From: Jacaranda mimosifolia
Taxonomy: Eukaryota; Streptophyta; Magnoliopsida; Lamiales; Bignoniaceae
Assembly (NCBI GenBank): GCA_018894105.1
Contig: CM032131.1
Coordinates: forward strand, 17,775,578 to 17,839,577
Length of the DNA: 64,000 nucleotides
Reading direction: 5' to 3'
A program made the position numbers and the translations under genes. Position 1 is the first letter of the stretch; every line of letters begins with the position of its first letter. Positions 22,494 to 34,074 of the stretch are shown one piece after another. The notes under the pieces are model-generated. The model saw only the letters and a program-made list of their open reading frames with translations. It ran no database searches and was not told where the DNA came from.

Positions 22494-25283
22494 TGTAATG
22501 CCCCAGCCGAGAGGCGCCTGCTCCCGACCGGGATGCTACCCAAAACTATACCACAAGCCTTCTGAATAGCAGAAAATATTCATTTCAAAATTCAAAGTAT
22601 TTAACTTCTACAACAACATCCATTAGATGTTCAACTATGAACTGAAATATCATGAATCACACTTAGCACTTCTATCACCCTCATTATCTTAGGTGTGGCT
22701 TGGTTAATGTATCTTTATCACTCATCCTTATCTGGGGTAAAGAATGGAAATAATAATAAAATAACATATGTTCGAATGACTTAGTAAGATAGTTTAGCAC
22801 TATTAACAGAGTGGAAGTTTCCAAAATATTATAGAAGCATCAAACTTTCCAGGAGTCGTGAGAAAGATTTTAGTCAAAATTTAGAGTAATGCATCTCACC
22901 ACCGTTCCATACCAGTTATGAGACTTCACAAATTCACTGTCTCTTATGGAGGTTTAAATCACAATTACGAACACAAGGGGTCGATCTGTCACTTGAACAA
23001 TCACTAGGTTTGTGTTAAATACTCGAGTTTCAAAGCATAAAAACAAAATTAATAATCACTTTATCACTCCACTTTCGAAAACACAAAAATCCTTATTCCT
23101 CCAAAGTATCGAGTGATTAGCCCGAACACTTAATCACTCACTAGGCATGGCTAACCGCATGCCTGATCCCACTCATAAGCGGCTACCTCTAGCTAGCCTA
23201 CTAAGTAGGGATTATATGTACACTTTGTATAGGTATCGACCGAAAGATTTGTCACTGTTAATCCGTTTTGCCCAGCCATCTTTCATAACCGATCCTAGGG
23301 CCCACCCCTAACAGTATTAAACACTTTCACTATTATCACTTAACACATCCAACAACATTTCACTAAACACGTCAAGTCGCTATGTTAACACGAAATCACT
23401 AATTTAGCTCCAGGCTTGTTTCAAGATAGACATGGCGATAAAAACCATATATTTCGAAATCACTTTTTAGCTTCCTCAACACAATCGCCAAATTTCAAAT
23501 AAAGCGATATCAATCAATATCAATAGAAGTGCTCAATATAAAAGGGCAATGTGGAGTACTATTTTCAACACATAGATTGAAAGAAATCAAGCGATCAGGA
23601 TATATAACAAGTATATATGTTCTTTCCCCAATAAAGAAATCTCATACTATTGAGTATAAACTCACCTAGCAAATGCAGAGGAATTCCTAGTTGTATGGTC
23701 GCTCAGGTTTTGACTTCCTAGCCGAATCGAGAACTGTCATAAGATAACCCAAGTTACCATTCTATTAATCCTCTGATTTTTAAACATAATTATAGTTAAT
23801 ATCTTTATCAAACTTAAGGTTATTCTGACACTCGAGTTTAATTTCATCTTATCTCAAATGGTCTTAATCTTCTGACTGCATGATACTTTAGCATTACAAA
23901 ACTTTACTTACTCGAGCTCATTCCCACTTTATCATCTTATTGTTTTAACCATCTTAATAGCTTTACATGCTTGGACCAACTTAACCCTTAAACTACCCCC
24001 AATAAACTTCATCCGTCACTTTACTTATTTTACAATTCGTGATGAGGGTCCAGGTTCCTAAACCAATTGGGTTTTATAAGTCAATCCGGTCCAAGTTGGA
24101 TAATTCATTCTTGTTCTAACATTTACATAACTTAATCTTTTAATTTAAAGTCAATCCCTCTTCATAAAATAACAGGTCATATTATCAAGTCCAGGGACAT
24201 AGATTCAAACCAATATTTCTTAACTTACCAATCTTAGATCATGTAATTAATTCTTAACTTAACACTTACAACAGTACGTTATTAGCTTGAGTTAAATTAC
24301 AATTTGATATTTTCAATTTAATGAACATTTGATCAAAATTGTAAAAATCAATCAAATTAATATTTGATATTAAATTTACCAAAATTGGATCGAATCGATA
24401 TCCAATCTTAAGTCGGGAATAGCCCAGACGAGTCCAAAATTAGATTCTACACAAACTGCCCAAAAGCAGTCCCATGCACCACCACCGGAGACGAAGACTG
24501 CCACCACCACCAAGCGCCCCTCACCACAGTGAGCAAAACCCCCTAAATAATTTCTCGTTGGCCACCGTTTGAAATTCCAATTTAGCCAAAAATCATCGCA
24601 AAATCCTAGCCCATTGCCATTGCGTCACCGCATCAATTCTCCGCCACCAGCCATCAAAACCCCAAATTAACACCACCATTAGACTGCCCATGCTGCTGCA
24701 ACCAAAACCCACCAAAATCCATCTCCATTCTGCCGCCGGAGCAGTGAAACTGTCACCTCTGAGGAGCTCCACCGTCGGTCCTATTTTTCGACCAATATCG
24801 TGGTTGTTTCTTATATGGTTTCGCTCCTCTCAGGTAGGGGAACCTAACTACGGTGTTACCTTCGAGCTTCACGGTTATTTTTCGGTAGTTCACACCTCGG
24901 GTAGAAGCTAGGTAGTTTTTGAGAATTTGATAAAATTTAGTCTTTAATTCTATATATAATAAACATTTTTCAGCTTTTTCATACTGAACCCCAAAACTTC
25001 TGGGCGACTTTACATTGGCCCCAGAACTTTTAAACCGTCTTCACTTTTGTCCCTAAGCTTCAATTGAGTCCTCCAGCTTTTATTTCTTTCACATTGACCC
25101 TATCATTTCTGTCTTTGGGCAATCAAGTCCAAATTTAATTATTTTGAAGTCCTCAGACTTTTTAATTCACTCACACTGACCCCCTAAATTTTATAATTTT
25201 GTGCAATCAAGTCCTTCCCTTATTTCCAATTTAACCCTTGTTTGTAAATATTTATTTTGTATTTTAGAATTTGGGGTGTTACA
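22494..25283 (-). mobile_element. Solo LTR (2.79 kb) inserted in gag
   Basis: Ends are TGTAATGCCCC and GGGGTGTTACA, so TG...CA with an 11-bp imperfect inverted border. Flanking ATAA is present on both sides (22490-22493 and 25284-25287), and removing the insert plus one ATAA restores the gag reading frame exactly. No coding sequence, primer site or polypurine tract lies inside. In minus orientation it starts TGTAACACCCC, a start common among long LTRs of chromovirus gypsy elements. Lineage is inferred. Confidence 0.7.
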
Positions 25284-25684
25284 ATAATGCTTTTGATTAG
25301 TATACTGACTTGGAGGTAGGCTCCATCGATAGTTAGAGGCAACTAGAATAGGAGTTCCTCAATCGCTTCTATAATACTCAAAGGACGGTTAGCATGATTG
25401 AACTTACCAACTCTTGCCAGTAGAAAGAAGAACCTGTCATTAACTACATCAATCGTTGGAGAAATTTGAGTCTTAATTGCAAAAATCAATTGTTGGAGAC
25501 TTCAGCAATTAAGATGTATATCCAAGGAATGCATTGGAGTCTTTGCTACATACTGCAAGAAATTAAACCAAAAAATTTTGAAGCTTTGGCAACTCGTGCA
25601 CATAATATTGAAATTAGCATGAATTTTAATGAACAAGAAGATTCAAGTGATGCTGATGATGATGAAAATGTTGGAGGCAATTAA
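25284..25684 (+). pseudogene. gag: gag, 3' part (gag-only gypsy element)
   Basis: Continues the gag after the solo LTR: YTDLEVGSIDS, EFLNRFYNTQRTVSMIELTN, EEPVINYINRWRNLSLNCKN, QLLETSAIKMYIQGMHWSL, IKPKNFEALATRAHNIEISM, stop at 25682. This is the capsid C-terminal half of the retrotransposon-gag family. No zinc knuckle or protease follows, so gag ends here. A few in-frame stops (near 25295) show decay. Confidence 0.8.
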
Positions 25685-26053
25685 TTTTTATCTCCAAATT
25701 TCAAATGCTCCTTGATATGAGCATAAACTGTCAATAATGCTCTCAATAAGAGCATGATCTATCTAAAAGTCTCAAGTCTCAAAGTCTTCAAATTGAAGAC
25801 ATAAGTCTTTAAGTTTCCAAATTCAAACTCAAGTCTTCAAATCTTTAAATCCAAACTGAAGTCTCCAAGTTACTAAAATCTACAACTCAAGTCTCGAAGT
25901 CTTCAAGTTCAAATTCAAGACTCAAATTTCCAAGTCTCTAGATCCAAGACTTAAATCTCCAAGTCTTCAAATCCAAGACTCAAGTCTTCAAGTTCAAAGT
26001 TGAAGTCTCCAAATTCTAAGTACTCCTTGATAAGAGCTTAAACTGTCAATAAG
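25685..26053 (+). repeat. AAGTCTYCAA-rich degenerate repeats in element tail
   Basis: From about 25767 to 26015 the words caagtcttcaa, aagtctccaa, aagactcaag recur every 12-25 bp. A second motif, ctccttgataagagcttaaactgtcaataa, appears at 25709, 26030 and again after the MITE. This is noncoding filler of the non-autonomous element. Confidence 0.7.
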
Positions 26054-26061
26054 GCTCTTAG

Positions 26062-26757
26062 TAGGGATGGCAATGGGGTAGGGCAAAACCCAAAGCTAAG
26101 CTCAACCCGTCTCAAATTGGACAAGTTTGGGGTGACTTAACGGGGTATAGGGCGGGGCATGGGGCAGAATTTTCCTAACCCGAATTATTTGGGGTGGGGT
26201 ATGGGGTTTACCGACCTCGTCCCAAACCCACCCTACTACCCTGCCTATATAAATATTATATATATAATAATAATATATAAAATAATATATATAATAATAT
26301 ATATATAATTCATTTTATATTTTTCTAACTAAAAATAATGTCCAACTATGCTCGATGAAGAGGAAGATATTGAAGAATGTGGGATGAGTTAATTTAGATG
26401 AGGATTAGAACTATATAGTGGAAGCTTGTTGGACTTAAAAAATTTTAGTTTCAGTCTACTGTCAAACTCATAATGTATAAAAATTTAAATGTTGTGCTGG
26501 TTATTACTTTAATTCTATTTTTATCTCCTATTTTGCTTATAGAATCTTATCTTGTGTGCATAGATTTTTCATTTTTGTACCTTAAATTTGAGTTTTAATT
26601 GTTGTCAAATGGTTTTGATTTGATGCTTTCATAAACTGATTTCAATTTTTCTAATTCTTTACAGGTTGGCAGGTAAACCCGCCAACCCGACGAGACAAGG
26701 CGGGGCGAGGTGGGGTGGGGTATGGGGCGAGCCTAACCCACCCCACTGCCATCTCTA
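26062..26757. mobile_element. hAT-type MITE with TAGGGATGGC ends
   Basis: Left TAGGGATGGCAATGGGG and right (inverted) TAGAGATGGCAGTGGGG are the terminal repeats. Flanking octamers GCTCTTAG (26054-26061) and GCTCCTAA (26758-26765) agree at 6 of 8, fitting the 8-bp hAT target duplication. G-rich ends enclose an AT-rich core (about 26250-26650) without transposase. It sits in the tail of the gag-only gypsy element, so it is younger than that element. Confidence 0.75.
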
Positions 26758-27412
26758 GCTCCTAAATATGAGCATAAATTATCTAAATATTCAAAGTTTC
26801 CATAATTGCTCCTTGATAAGAGCTTAAACTATCAATAATGCCCCTAGATACGAGCAAAAACTATCTAAAATTTTTAAGTTAAAAGTTTCTCCATGTATTC
26901 CTTGATAAGAGTGTAAACTGTCTATTAAGTCAAACTCAAGTAAACTCCTTAACATGAGTATAAATTGTTAATCAAATTCAAGTTGACTCCTTGACACGAG
27001 TATAAAATGTCTATTCAAGTTAAATATGCTCCTTGACACACGAGCCTAAACCACACGTTACTCCTAACACGCATGAGTATAAACTATGTATGCACCCTCC
27101 TCAAAAGGATGTTTATTTTGAACTGCGTTATAACTTGATCTATTTATTGGGTACGTAGGCAGATGGGAGGACTTCATTATAAAAATCTCTAAGTATTGAC
27201 AATCTACAAAGTCCATGAAGATTTCATAAAGAGATATAGTTCTTGATGGCAATGTACAGCATGTTTGTAGAAAAGCTCCATAGCTCAAGGAATGCTTGGA
27301 GGATTTCTTTTTGTAGATATATTTGAAAAAATGGAGAGAAAAGGAAAATTTTTCAAATACTCCAAGCCTTACTTCTTTCCTAGACAATGGAGACATTTTT
27401 CACCAAGCCTTG
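26758..27412 (+). repeat. Tail of gag-only element with repeated 'CTCCTTGAYAMGAGYNTAAA' motif
   Basis: Spaced copies of ctccttgata(a)gagc..aaactgtc occur near 26810, 26845, 26898, 26948, 26990 and 27030. Then comes 'gggtacgtaggcag' (27149-27162), a word I have seen in 3' regions of other plant LTR elements, and the polypurine tract. No coding function is apparent. Confidence 0.6.
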
Positions 27413-27425
27413 AAGTGGGAGCATT

Positions 27426-28205
27426 TATAGACATTAATTTTGACCAATTGAAAACTGACATGTGTAAAATAATATATTAGATATTAATTTAAAATTTCTA
27501 TATATATTTTGAGTTTTATTAAATTTAATTCCAAAAGATAAATAGTTAATTTTAATTAATACTTTAGTATTTATTTTATGCTCAAATCGAAAATTGACAA
27601 ATGTCAAAGATGAAGTGTTTGCATCTATGGATCGATCAAATCAAATATATTTGATATTTTCTGTTGATATCTGATATTATTTCATGATATCTGATATTAT
27701 CACTTGATATATGATCTTGATAATCTGATATTATCTCTTTATATTTGATATTATCTTATCAAAGAAATAATTATCAAAGAAGTTCAAATCAATCTAAAAG
27801 TCTCCCATCAAACATCAATATAAAGGGAGTGACCAAAGCTCATTCGACACACAACATAAATCCAAACAAGTGAAAGAAACTTTGAAGGAGTCCAACAAAT
27901 TCAAGGAGATCCATAGAGTTCTAGGCATTCTTCACGGAACTCATCATGTTTTGGCGTTTGATTCGAGATTAAGGTATAAAGCCCTTGAATTGGCATTATT
28001 TTCTTCAAATCAAATTTAATGAGATACATGGCATTCAAGGCATTTTTGCGGAGCTCATTAAATTTCAAGATCATATTTGGAAAGGAAGAATCAGAGGATT
28101 ATATTAGAAATTAAATACACAATTGATAAGTTTTAATTTCATTTTATTTGTACATTTTTCTTGTCTTGTAATTTATTTTTGCAGAGAAAGAAATTTACGC
28201 TTACA
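27426..28205 (+). repeat. 3' LTR of gag-only gypsy element
   Basis: Aligns with 20866-21658, including the TTGATATCTGATATTATC array (27650-27755). It ends GCTTACA followed by ctttt. Its first bases (TATAGACATT) are altered relative to TGTAGACATA. Confidence 0.8.
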
Positions 28206-29220
28206 CTTTTTTTTTCTTTTCTTTTTTGACATTGGATTTTCTTTTTTTCCTTTTTTAATGTTAGGTTCATTATATTTGATTAAGATTTTTTAATTTATAC
28301 TACCAACTTAAGATATACTTTGTGAATTTCTTTTGTTAAGTTCTTTATATTTAACTAAAATTTAACAAATTTATAATGAACTATAAATGAATTTATATGG
28401 ACGAGGATAACGCGTCGTGGTGATTAGTACTATGTAAAAAGAAAAGAGCAATAGTTTTGACACCTAAACACCAATTGTTATATACTTATTTTATCCTTAA
28501 ATATTTTATTGATTGAAAAAAAAAATTAAGGTTACAAAGTAAAAAGGAATTACATTTTTCCCATGTTCTCTTTTTTCACCCATTTTTCAAGTTGTTTCCC
28601 TTCCAAATTCCTTTTTTCCCACACTTTCTTCTCTTCTCCTACCACAATTCATAAATGAATCTTCTATTCTTCCTAAAATTAAACTCATATAAAAACCATC
28701 CCATCAATTTTTTTTAGTTATTATCTATCTCGAATTTAGTCGGCATGAGTGGGATAAAAGAAAAAAAAAAAAAACTAAACACTCTAAAAATAATGTAGAG
28801 ATCAATGACGTAGATTGAAACGAGATGAACTATACAGGCTTATCAGGTCATGTTGATTCTTTTCCATCTTTTGCATAAGTTTTTTTCCCTTTTTAGGTAA
28901 TAATTTTGTTTGGGTATTTTTGTTTTATCAATATAATTAGTATGAATATAACAGTGTTATTTGACTTAATTGAAATTATCATTCTTTCCACGTGGGCATT
29001 GACAATGATTTAGTACGATTATTTTTTGAACTGAACCTTAAAATTATTTAAATTTTATTTAATGAAAGAAAAAATATTAACATTATTGGAAATTTTTTAA
29101 TTGTCAAATTCATTGTACAATTTACATCCTTTGGATTGGACTCTCCAAATTTTCCTTTCCTGTTTCTTGTCATTCCTGATAAAAAAATACCCACCAAACG
29201 TCAACAAATAAATTCCTTCA
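28206..29220. other. Intergenic, no feature seen
   Basis: AT-rich DNA with T- and A-runs (28206-28250, 28760-28775). No gene or terminal repeat recognised. Confidence 0.5.
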
Positions 29221-29556
29221 GGGAATGTTTGGTTATGTTTTTTTTATGATTTTATTACGTATTTATTATATATTTTGAGAGAATAAATTATTGGAGAATG
29301 TGAAAATTATTTTTTGATATATTTGTTTATATTTTTTTGGAGATATTTTTTACAATAACAGTCAAATCAATGTTTTTTTATTAAATTTTTTAGAGTAAAA
29401 ATGGAATTGAATGATTTTTTAATAATAAAATATATATGATATTATATATAATATGTATATATTAAAAAATGTGTGTTTTCAAAGGAAAAGAAGGATATAT
29501 TTGATTATATTTTTTCAAAATAATATTATTTTGGGGAAGTATAACCAAACATTCCC
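29221..29556. mobile_element. MITE family 1, copy 1 (GGGAATGTTTGGTTAT ends)
   Basis: Left GGGAATGTTTGGTTATG and right ATAACCAAACATTCCC are near-perfect inverted ends of a 336-bp AT-rich element. Internal words (gattttatta, gagaatgtgaaa.ttattttttg, ggagatattttttac, caaatcaatg) are shared with 56415-56738. The ends resemble PIF/Harbinger-Tourist termini. The flanking trinucleotides (TCA, ATC) do not match here. Confidence 0.8.
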
Positions 29557-30448
29557 ATCTTTATTATTTTTTACTTTTCGTACTTTCTGAGATACTTTTC
29601 TCACTCACCCAACAATAATAAAGCTCTCAACAAAATTTATTTAAGAAATGAAGACGATGAATAATGACCTTTTTTTTTATCATTTTTACAATGCTATTTT
29701 ATTATCTGTAAATTAATTTAAAAATTAAAACATAATAAAATTGAACTCCAACTCTTAAATAAAGCAATAGGATACAATCCCTGAGTAGTGAGAAGGGGAT
29801 TATATGGTCAAGTGTGGGACATTGCAATATTATTATTGCAGAAAAGAAGGTGGTTGTGCATCCGCATTGAGCTATGGCCCATTATATCATTATATGGGCT
29901 CTGGTCAAAGATGACATGCCAGCGTCTTTAAATAGTGTGGCCCTCATGCGTCACGTCAATGTGCTGCTCAAAAATGGAATTTAGAATTGAGTAATCAATT
30001 AATTCAATAACATCATTCTAAACATATATAAAACCTACTATATGTGTATGTAAATAAAAAATGAATTTGAAATTATTACTCAATATTTATGCAGACAATA
30101 TTTGCAACTTTTTCGATTGTTATCGTAGATATTTTAAGAAAATAATTTTTTGCAGTAATATTACAAAATATATTAGGAATGAAATTACACTTAGTTTTAT
30201 TTTGAAAGAAAGAAAGACAAATCCTAATATAAATAATTTTTCATATAAAATTTTATTTGATTAGTGTATCACATGAACTTCTATTATACATAATTCTTCA
30301 TGTAAGTTTTTAGTTTATTAATGATATCACATCAAATTTTATAGATTTTATTTTTTATGGTGATATAAAAATTAATATATATATATATATATATATATTA
30401 GTTGATGCTATCCAAATTTATCATCAAATATGGAGGCCTAGCCACTTT
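29557..30448. other. Intergenic, no gene recognised
   Basis: 29800-29990 is less AT-rich and contains 'tttaaatagtg' and 'cgtcacgtcaatg', which could be remnants of a promoter, but no coding sequence follows. A (TA)n tract lies at 30374-30398 next to the Tat copy B insertion site. Confidence 0.4.
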
Positions 30449-30453
30449 AAAAC

Positions 30454-31157
30454 TGATGAGGGTTCATTTTGCTGGGTTAGGATCCCGGCTAGAACGAGGG
30501 TAGAACTTGACCTGGATGGATCGTGTTCCTGTTTTGTAGGGAAAGAATCCTGCAGTCACAATAAACGTTAGGCTAGCCGAGTGGCCCTCGGCTTAGGCCC
30601 TCTGACGATCAAGTCAGTAAGATTCGACCTCAATAATCGATCAGAGGGGTAAGGGCTTTTTGATGTATATGAGTGCGTACCTCTGAAAAGCAGGGTTGAG
30701 GGTATATATATCCTTCTTTTCCTAGGAAATGTCTGGAAAGCCCTTAGATATCTCCCCTGGCCATTAACCTTGGGCCTGGGGTATTTGGTCATTTTCCCTA
30801 TTTGAAATTTCCAACCAATTGCCCTTCCGGGTCTCAAGGACAAGATAGTACACTGTAGCGGCGCCTGCTGTGTCAGACGATGAGGGGGACGGCACGCGCC
30901 ATTAATGCGGAGGCGTGGCGCCTGCCAGTGCATTAAATGCGGTGGCAGAGTACTGTACTGGTCTCGACCTCAGCTGAGGTCGAAGAACTTTCGCAGGTCG
31001 AGGGAACCTGACTAGGCCTGTGCAGATCCGGTCGAGTGAAGTCGACGAGACGTATGGGCCCTGAGTTCGGTCGAGTGAAGTCGATGAGACGTATGGGTTC
31101 TGAGTCTTAGTTGGGCCTTGCTGGTTTGGGCCTAAGCATTTGGGCCATCCCATATCA
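30454..31157 (-). repeat. 3' LTR of Tat copy B
   Basis: Starts TGATGAGGGTTC on plus and ends CCCATATCA. Matches 40797-41501 and 4118-4810. Preceded by AAAAC target duplication at 30449-30453. Confidence 0.93.
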
Positions 31158-31171
31158 GGAGTCCCCCCACT
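31158..31171 (-). other. Polypurine tract of Tat copy B
   Basis: On the minus strand AAGTGGGGGGACTCC directly abuts the LTR (TGATATGG). A G-rich tract here primes plus-strand DNA synthesis in LTR elements. Confidence 0.8.
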
Positions 31172-31386
31172 TCGCAAGGCTAAACAGGGTATCGATGAGA
31201 AGCGTTGGGAAGTAGCGAAAACAATTCTACTGACAGTCGACCAGGGTTTTTGATCAGTCGACCAGGGTTTTTGAAAATCGACTAAGGTTTGGTGCATTTA
31301 TTAAGCGGTTACATCGTGCCGTGTGCAGGACGGCGTGGCGGTTACAATCATTATGGCAAACGTTTGATTTACCGCGCCCCTTTCCC

Positions 31387-31394
31387 TATAAATA
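31387..31394 (+). promoter_or_regulatory. TATA box for the antisense gene in Tat copy B
   Basis: CTATAAATA lies about 200 bp before the antisense gene's first ATG (31590) and 230 bp inside the LTR border. A following CCAGTAAGTG (about 31535) could be a 5'-UTR splice donor. Promoter activity is inferred. Confidence 0.5.
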
Positions 31395-31589
31395 TCCACA
31401 GTAATTCTGGCCATTTTTACTTTACTGCTTTAGAATCCGTGCGTAAACTTGTAGAAAAACTCTTGGGTGCCCAGGGCTTCTGAATCTAACCTTCGCGTTC
31501 ACTCCCCAGGTTTCCTGCATTTAACTTCTATTTCCAGTAAGTGTTCTGCTGTTTTTACTTCTTATCGTCTGCTTTTCTTTTGAAACATC

Positions 31590-34074
31590 ATGCTGGGATT
31601 GTATAGTTCTAAAGGTAGTCAGGGGGGGATAGTGAGGCTACCCTATCCAAAAGGCGTAGGTACCGCTCTGCGGCGTCTAATGAGTCGTCGCATGATGATT
31701 CTAGTTCCAGTAGCTCGAGCTCCAGCAGCTCGAGCAGCAAACGTAGTGTGGAGGAGGCTGGGCCTAGCCAAGTACCCCCGTCGCGCGGTCGATTATTTAC
31801 CCGCAGTCATTTTAGCGAAATAGTGCCTACTATGAACCCTGGGGACTTGAGATGTCCCAGGGAGCTCTATCATATTCCCCCTGAATACCAGCTTTTAGCC
31901 TCTGGGCCACCTAGCCGAATGCATCGCGCCTCTGCGGGTTGCATAACTATGTTCGAGGACGCCTTTAGGTGTGGTCTTAGGTTCCCCCTAAGTGACAGCA
32001 TGATAGGTCTGCTTAGGGGTCTTCAAGTATGCATAACCCAACTTCTGCCCAACTATTTTTCTACTCTCTGTAGTTTCATAGTTTTGATGCGTCTGTTCAA
32101 CCAACCGGCCAGTTTCAAAAACTTTTCCAACCAGTTTCATCTTCCCATGTCTCGTAAGTCTGGCAATGCCGAAGAGTCGGGGTTCTATTACCTCACGACT
32201 AGACCTCGTCGGAGATTCTTGGTAGCCCCCTCCTCTTCGTATGGTCAAGCATGGAAAAAATGCTACCTCTATGTTCGAGTGAATGGGGGTTTTAATATTC
32301 CCCGGGGTTGGTTGATAGGGCATGTCGACATGCCTGGGAATCGCACCCCAATCTGGCCAAACACATTCGTGCAGGATCTGGTCAAGTTCAGCCCCGTGGA
32401 AGCCTCTATCTTCATCGAGGAAAGGCAGTTAGTGTTGGCGGGGCTGTCGCCGGCCCCAATAGATTTTCCCACTGATTATGAGATAGGTACATAGAGTGTG
32501 CTTTGCGCTTTGCTATTTGTTTTATCTTTGATGATCTACGTGGTTCTTTGGCTTTGACTTCTGTTGAATTTGATGTGCATAGATCGAGAAGAGATCATGA
32601 ACAGATCAAGAGCCGAGGCGCTGGTCCGAGCAGAAAAGAATAAGCAGCGCAAACAGGGAGCTGCTTCTCGTCGAGAGTCCTCAACAGGCGACGAGCCGCG
32701 TCGATTGGAGGCAGTTCCCACCCCCTCGCCCGGTCGAGCAACAGCCACTTCGAGCGGGGTCCTTGCTAGTTGAGGAAAAAGATCGATGGGCGAACGGAGT
32801 AGTCCCCCGCCCAAGAAAATTGCAACGGGGAAAGGTAAAGGAAAAAGCATGGGGTCGGGGATGCCGACAGGGAACGATCTCTTTGGAGATCGAGGAGCCG
32901 ATGCATTATTTAACCTGCAAAAGTTCCCGTCTCCTCGGTTCGGGTCAGACCCGAGCCTCACCGTAAGCGACTCCTCTAGCATGCTCGTGTCGGGGCCCAC
33001 CGGGGTGGATGCTTTGAAGGTGCTGATGACTGGTCAGTTCTTGCCTGACCAAAAAAAGATAATGGGCATGAGCCAGGCTACTGCCCTCTGTGAGTTCGCA
33101 TATCACACGATCATGGTAAGATTTCATTTTCTGCGTTTCTGTATATTTATACTTTTGTTGATTTGACAGTTGTCACCTTTATGTCTCAGGTCAGGCAACT
33201 GGGCTACAATTTCTACCGTCGCTCCGAGCTAGCCCTTACTGATCGAGAGCAGTTGGATGCTGGCGGTGATGCTGACTTTGAAGGCTCAGTTGGAGTCTTT
33301 CCAACTGTGAATCGAGGAGCTCGAGAAGCAGGTTAGCCAGCATGACCGAGAGATGGAGGAAAAGGACGAACATGTCCTTCTCGCAGTGACGGAGCGAACC
33401 AAGATAGATGGAAAATTGAAAAAATTAGAGCTGGACGTATAGGTTGCCTATGAATCTGGTCGGGCCGCTGGTTGGAGTGAGCGGCTGGTCGAGGCTAGGA
33501 CTGAGTTCGCCCGGACATTGCCGGAGGTGCGCTGGGAGGCCGTCCAGCAGTTCATGGTTAGCCCAGCTTTTTAGGATGCAAGTGTTGTGCTGGCTCTGGA
33601 TGATGCACGGGACGCCTTCGAGAAGGCGATTCAGCAAATGCAGTTCTTGGGCCATGCTTTCCAGCCTGAGGAACGCTCCAGAATGAGCTACACTCTTGAC
33701 GAGCAGCTGTGTCCATACGTCGAGGAGAGTGCCGATGTCGGGAAGCTGCCGTGGAGGCAGGTCCGGGAGTCGAACTGTCTCCCGAAGAGAAGAGGCGGGC
33801 TGAACTTGATGAAAAGCTGAAGGCAGTGGCTCGGGAGTTTGAGATCACCGGCGACCTAGCTTACGACATATCGGAGGGAAAAATCGATGTGGCCTCCTTC
33901 TTCCCGGCTACCGAGCGGCTATTCCTACAAGCTGCAGCTGGCCCCTCTCGGCCCGTGACCGCTGCTGTCCCTGTCGCAATGGCGCCACTCGAGCCTCAGC
34001 CGACTTCTGCTCCATCCAGTGTACCTGCCCTTGCCCCAGCCCCCAGAATCGAAGAGACGGGCAGCTCCAATTAG
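31590..34074 (+). pseudogene. Spliced accessory gene, antisense to Tat gag-pol (transposon-like domain plus coiled coil)
   Basis: Three exon-like blocks: about 31590-32486, 32583-33115, 33190-34074, bounded by AG|GTACAT, gcatag|A, ATG|GTAAGA and ctcag|G. Block 1 has a Ser-rich stretch (13 Ser, 31689-31730) and a globular part with FEDAFRCGLRFPLSDSMIGL, FSTLCSFIVLMRLFN, WKKCYLYVRVNGGFNIP. This resembles the plant family annotated 'putative gypsy-type transposon' (Pfam Transposase_28-like), by my recollection. Block 2 is basic and low complexity (PPPKKIATGKGKGK). Block 3 encodes a coiled coil (EELEKQVSQHDREMEEK) and ends in a Pro/Ala tail. Damage: a shift at the G7 run 31622-31628, stops at 32771, 33440 and 33572, shifts near 33285 and 33740. 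Function is unknown; such antisense ORFs have been reported in Tat elements. Confidence 0.7.

Larger units (their letters stand above)
20866..28205 (+). mobile_element. Non-autonomous, gag-only Ty3/gypsy-type LTR element with nested insertions
   Basis: Direct LTRs at 20866-21658 and 27426-28205 flank a gag gene (21730-22493 plus 25284-25684), a repeat-rich noncoding tail and a polypurine tract (AAGTGGGAGCATT, 27413-27425). No protease, RT, RNase H or integrase was found, so it would need a helper element. Flanks are CTTCT (20861-20865) and CTTTT (28206-28210), a 4/5 match to a target duplication. It is interrupted by a 2,790-bp solo LTR (22494-25283) and a 696-bp MITE (26062-26757). Without these it would be about 3.85 kb. 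Confidence 0.85.

Noticed and set aside
24690..24911. 73-residue plus-strand frame inside the solo LTR
   Set aside because: No homology recognised, lies in a noncoding LTR with antisense polarity; treated as chance.
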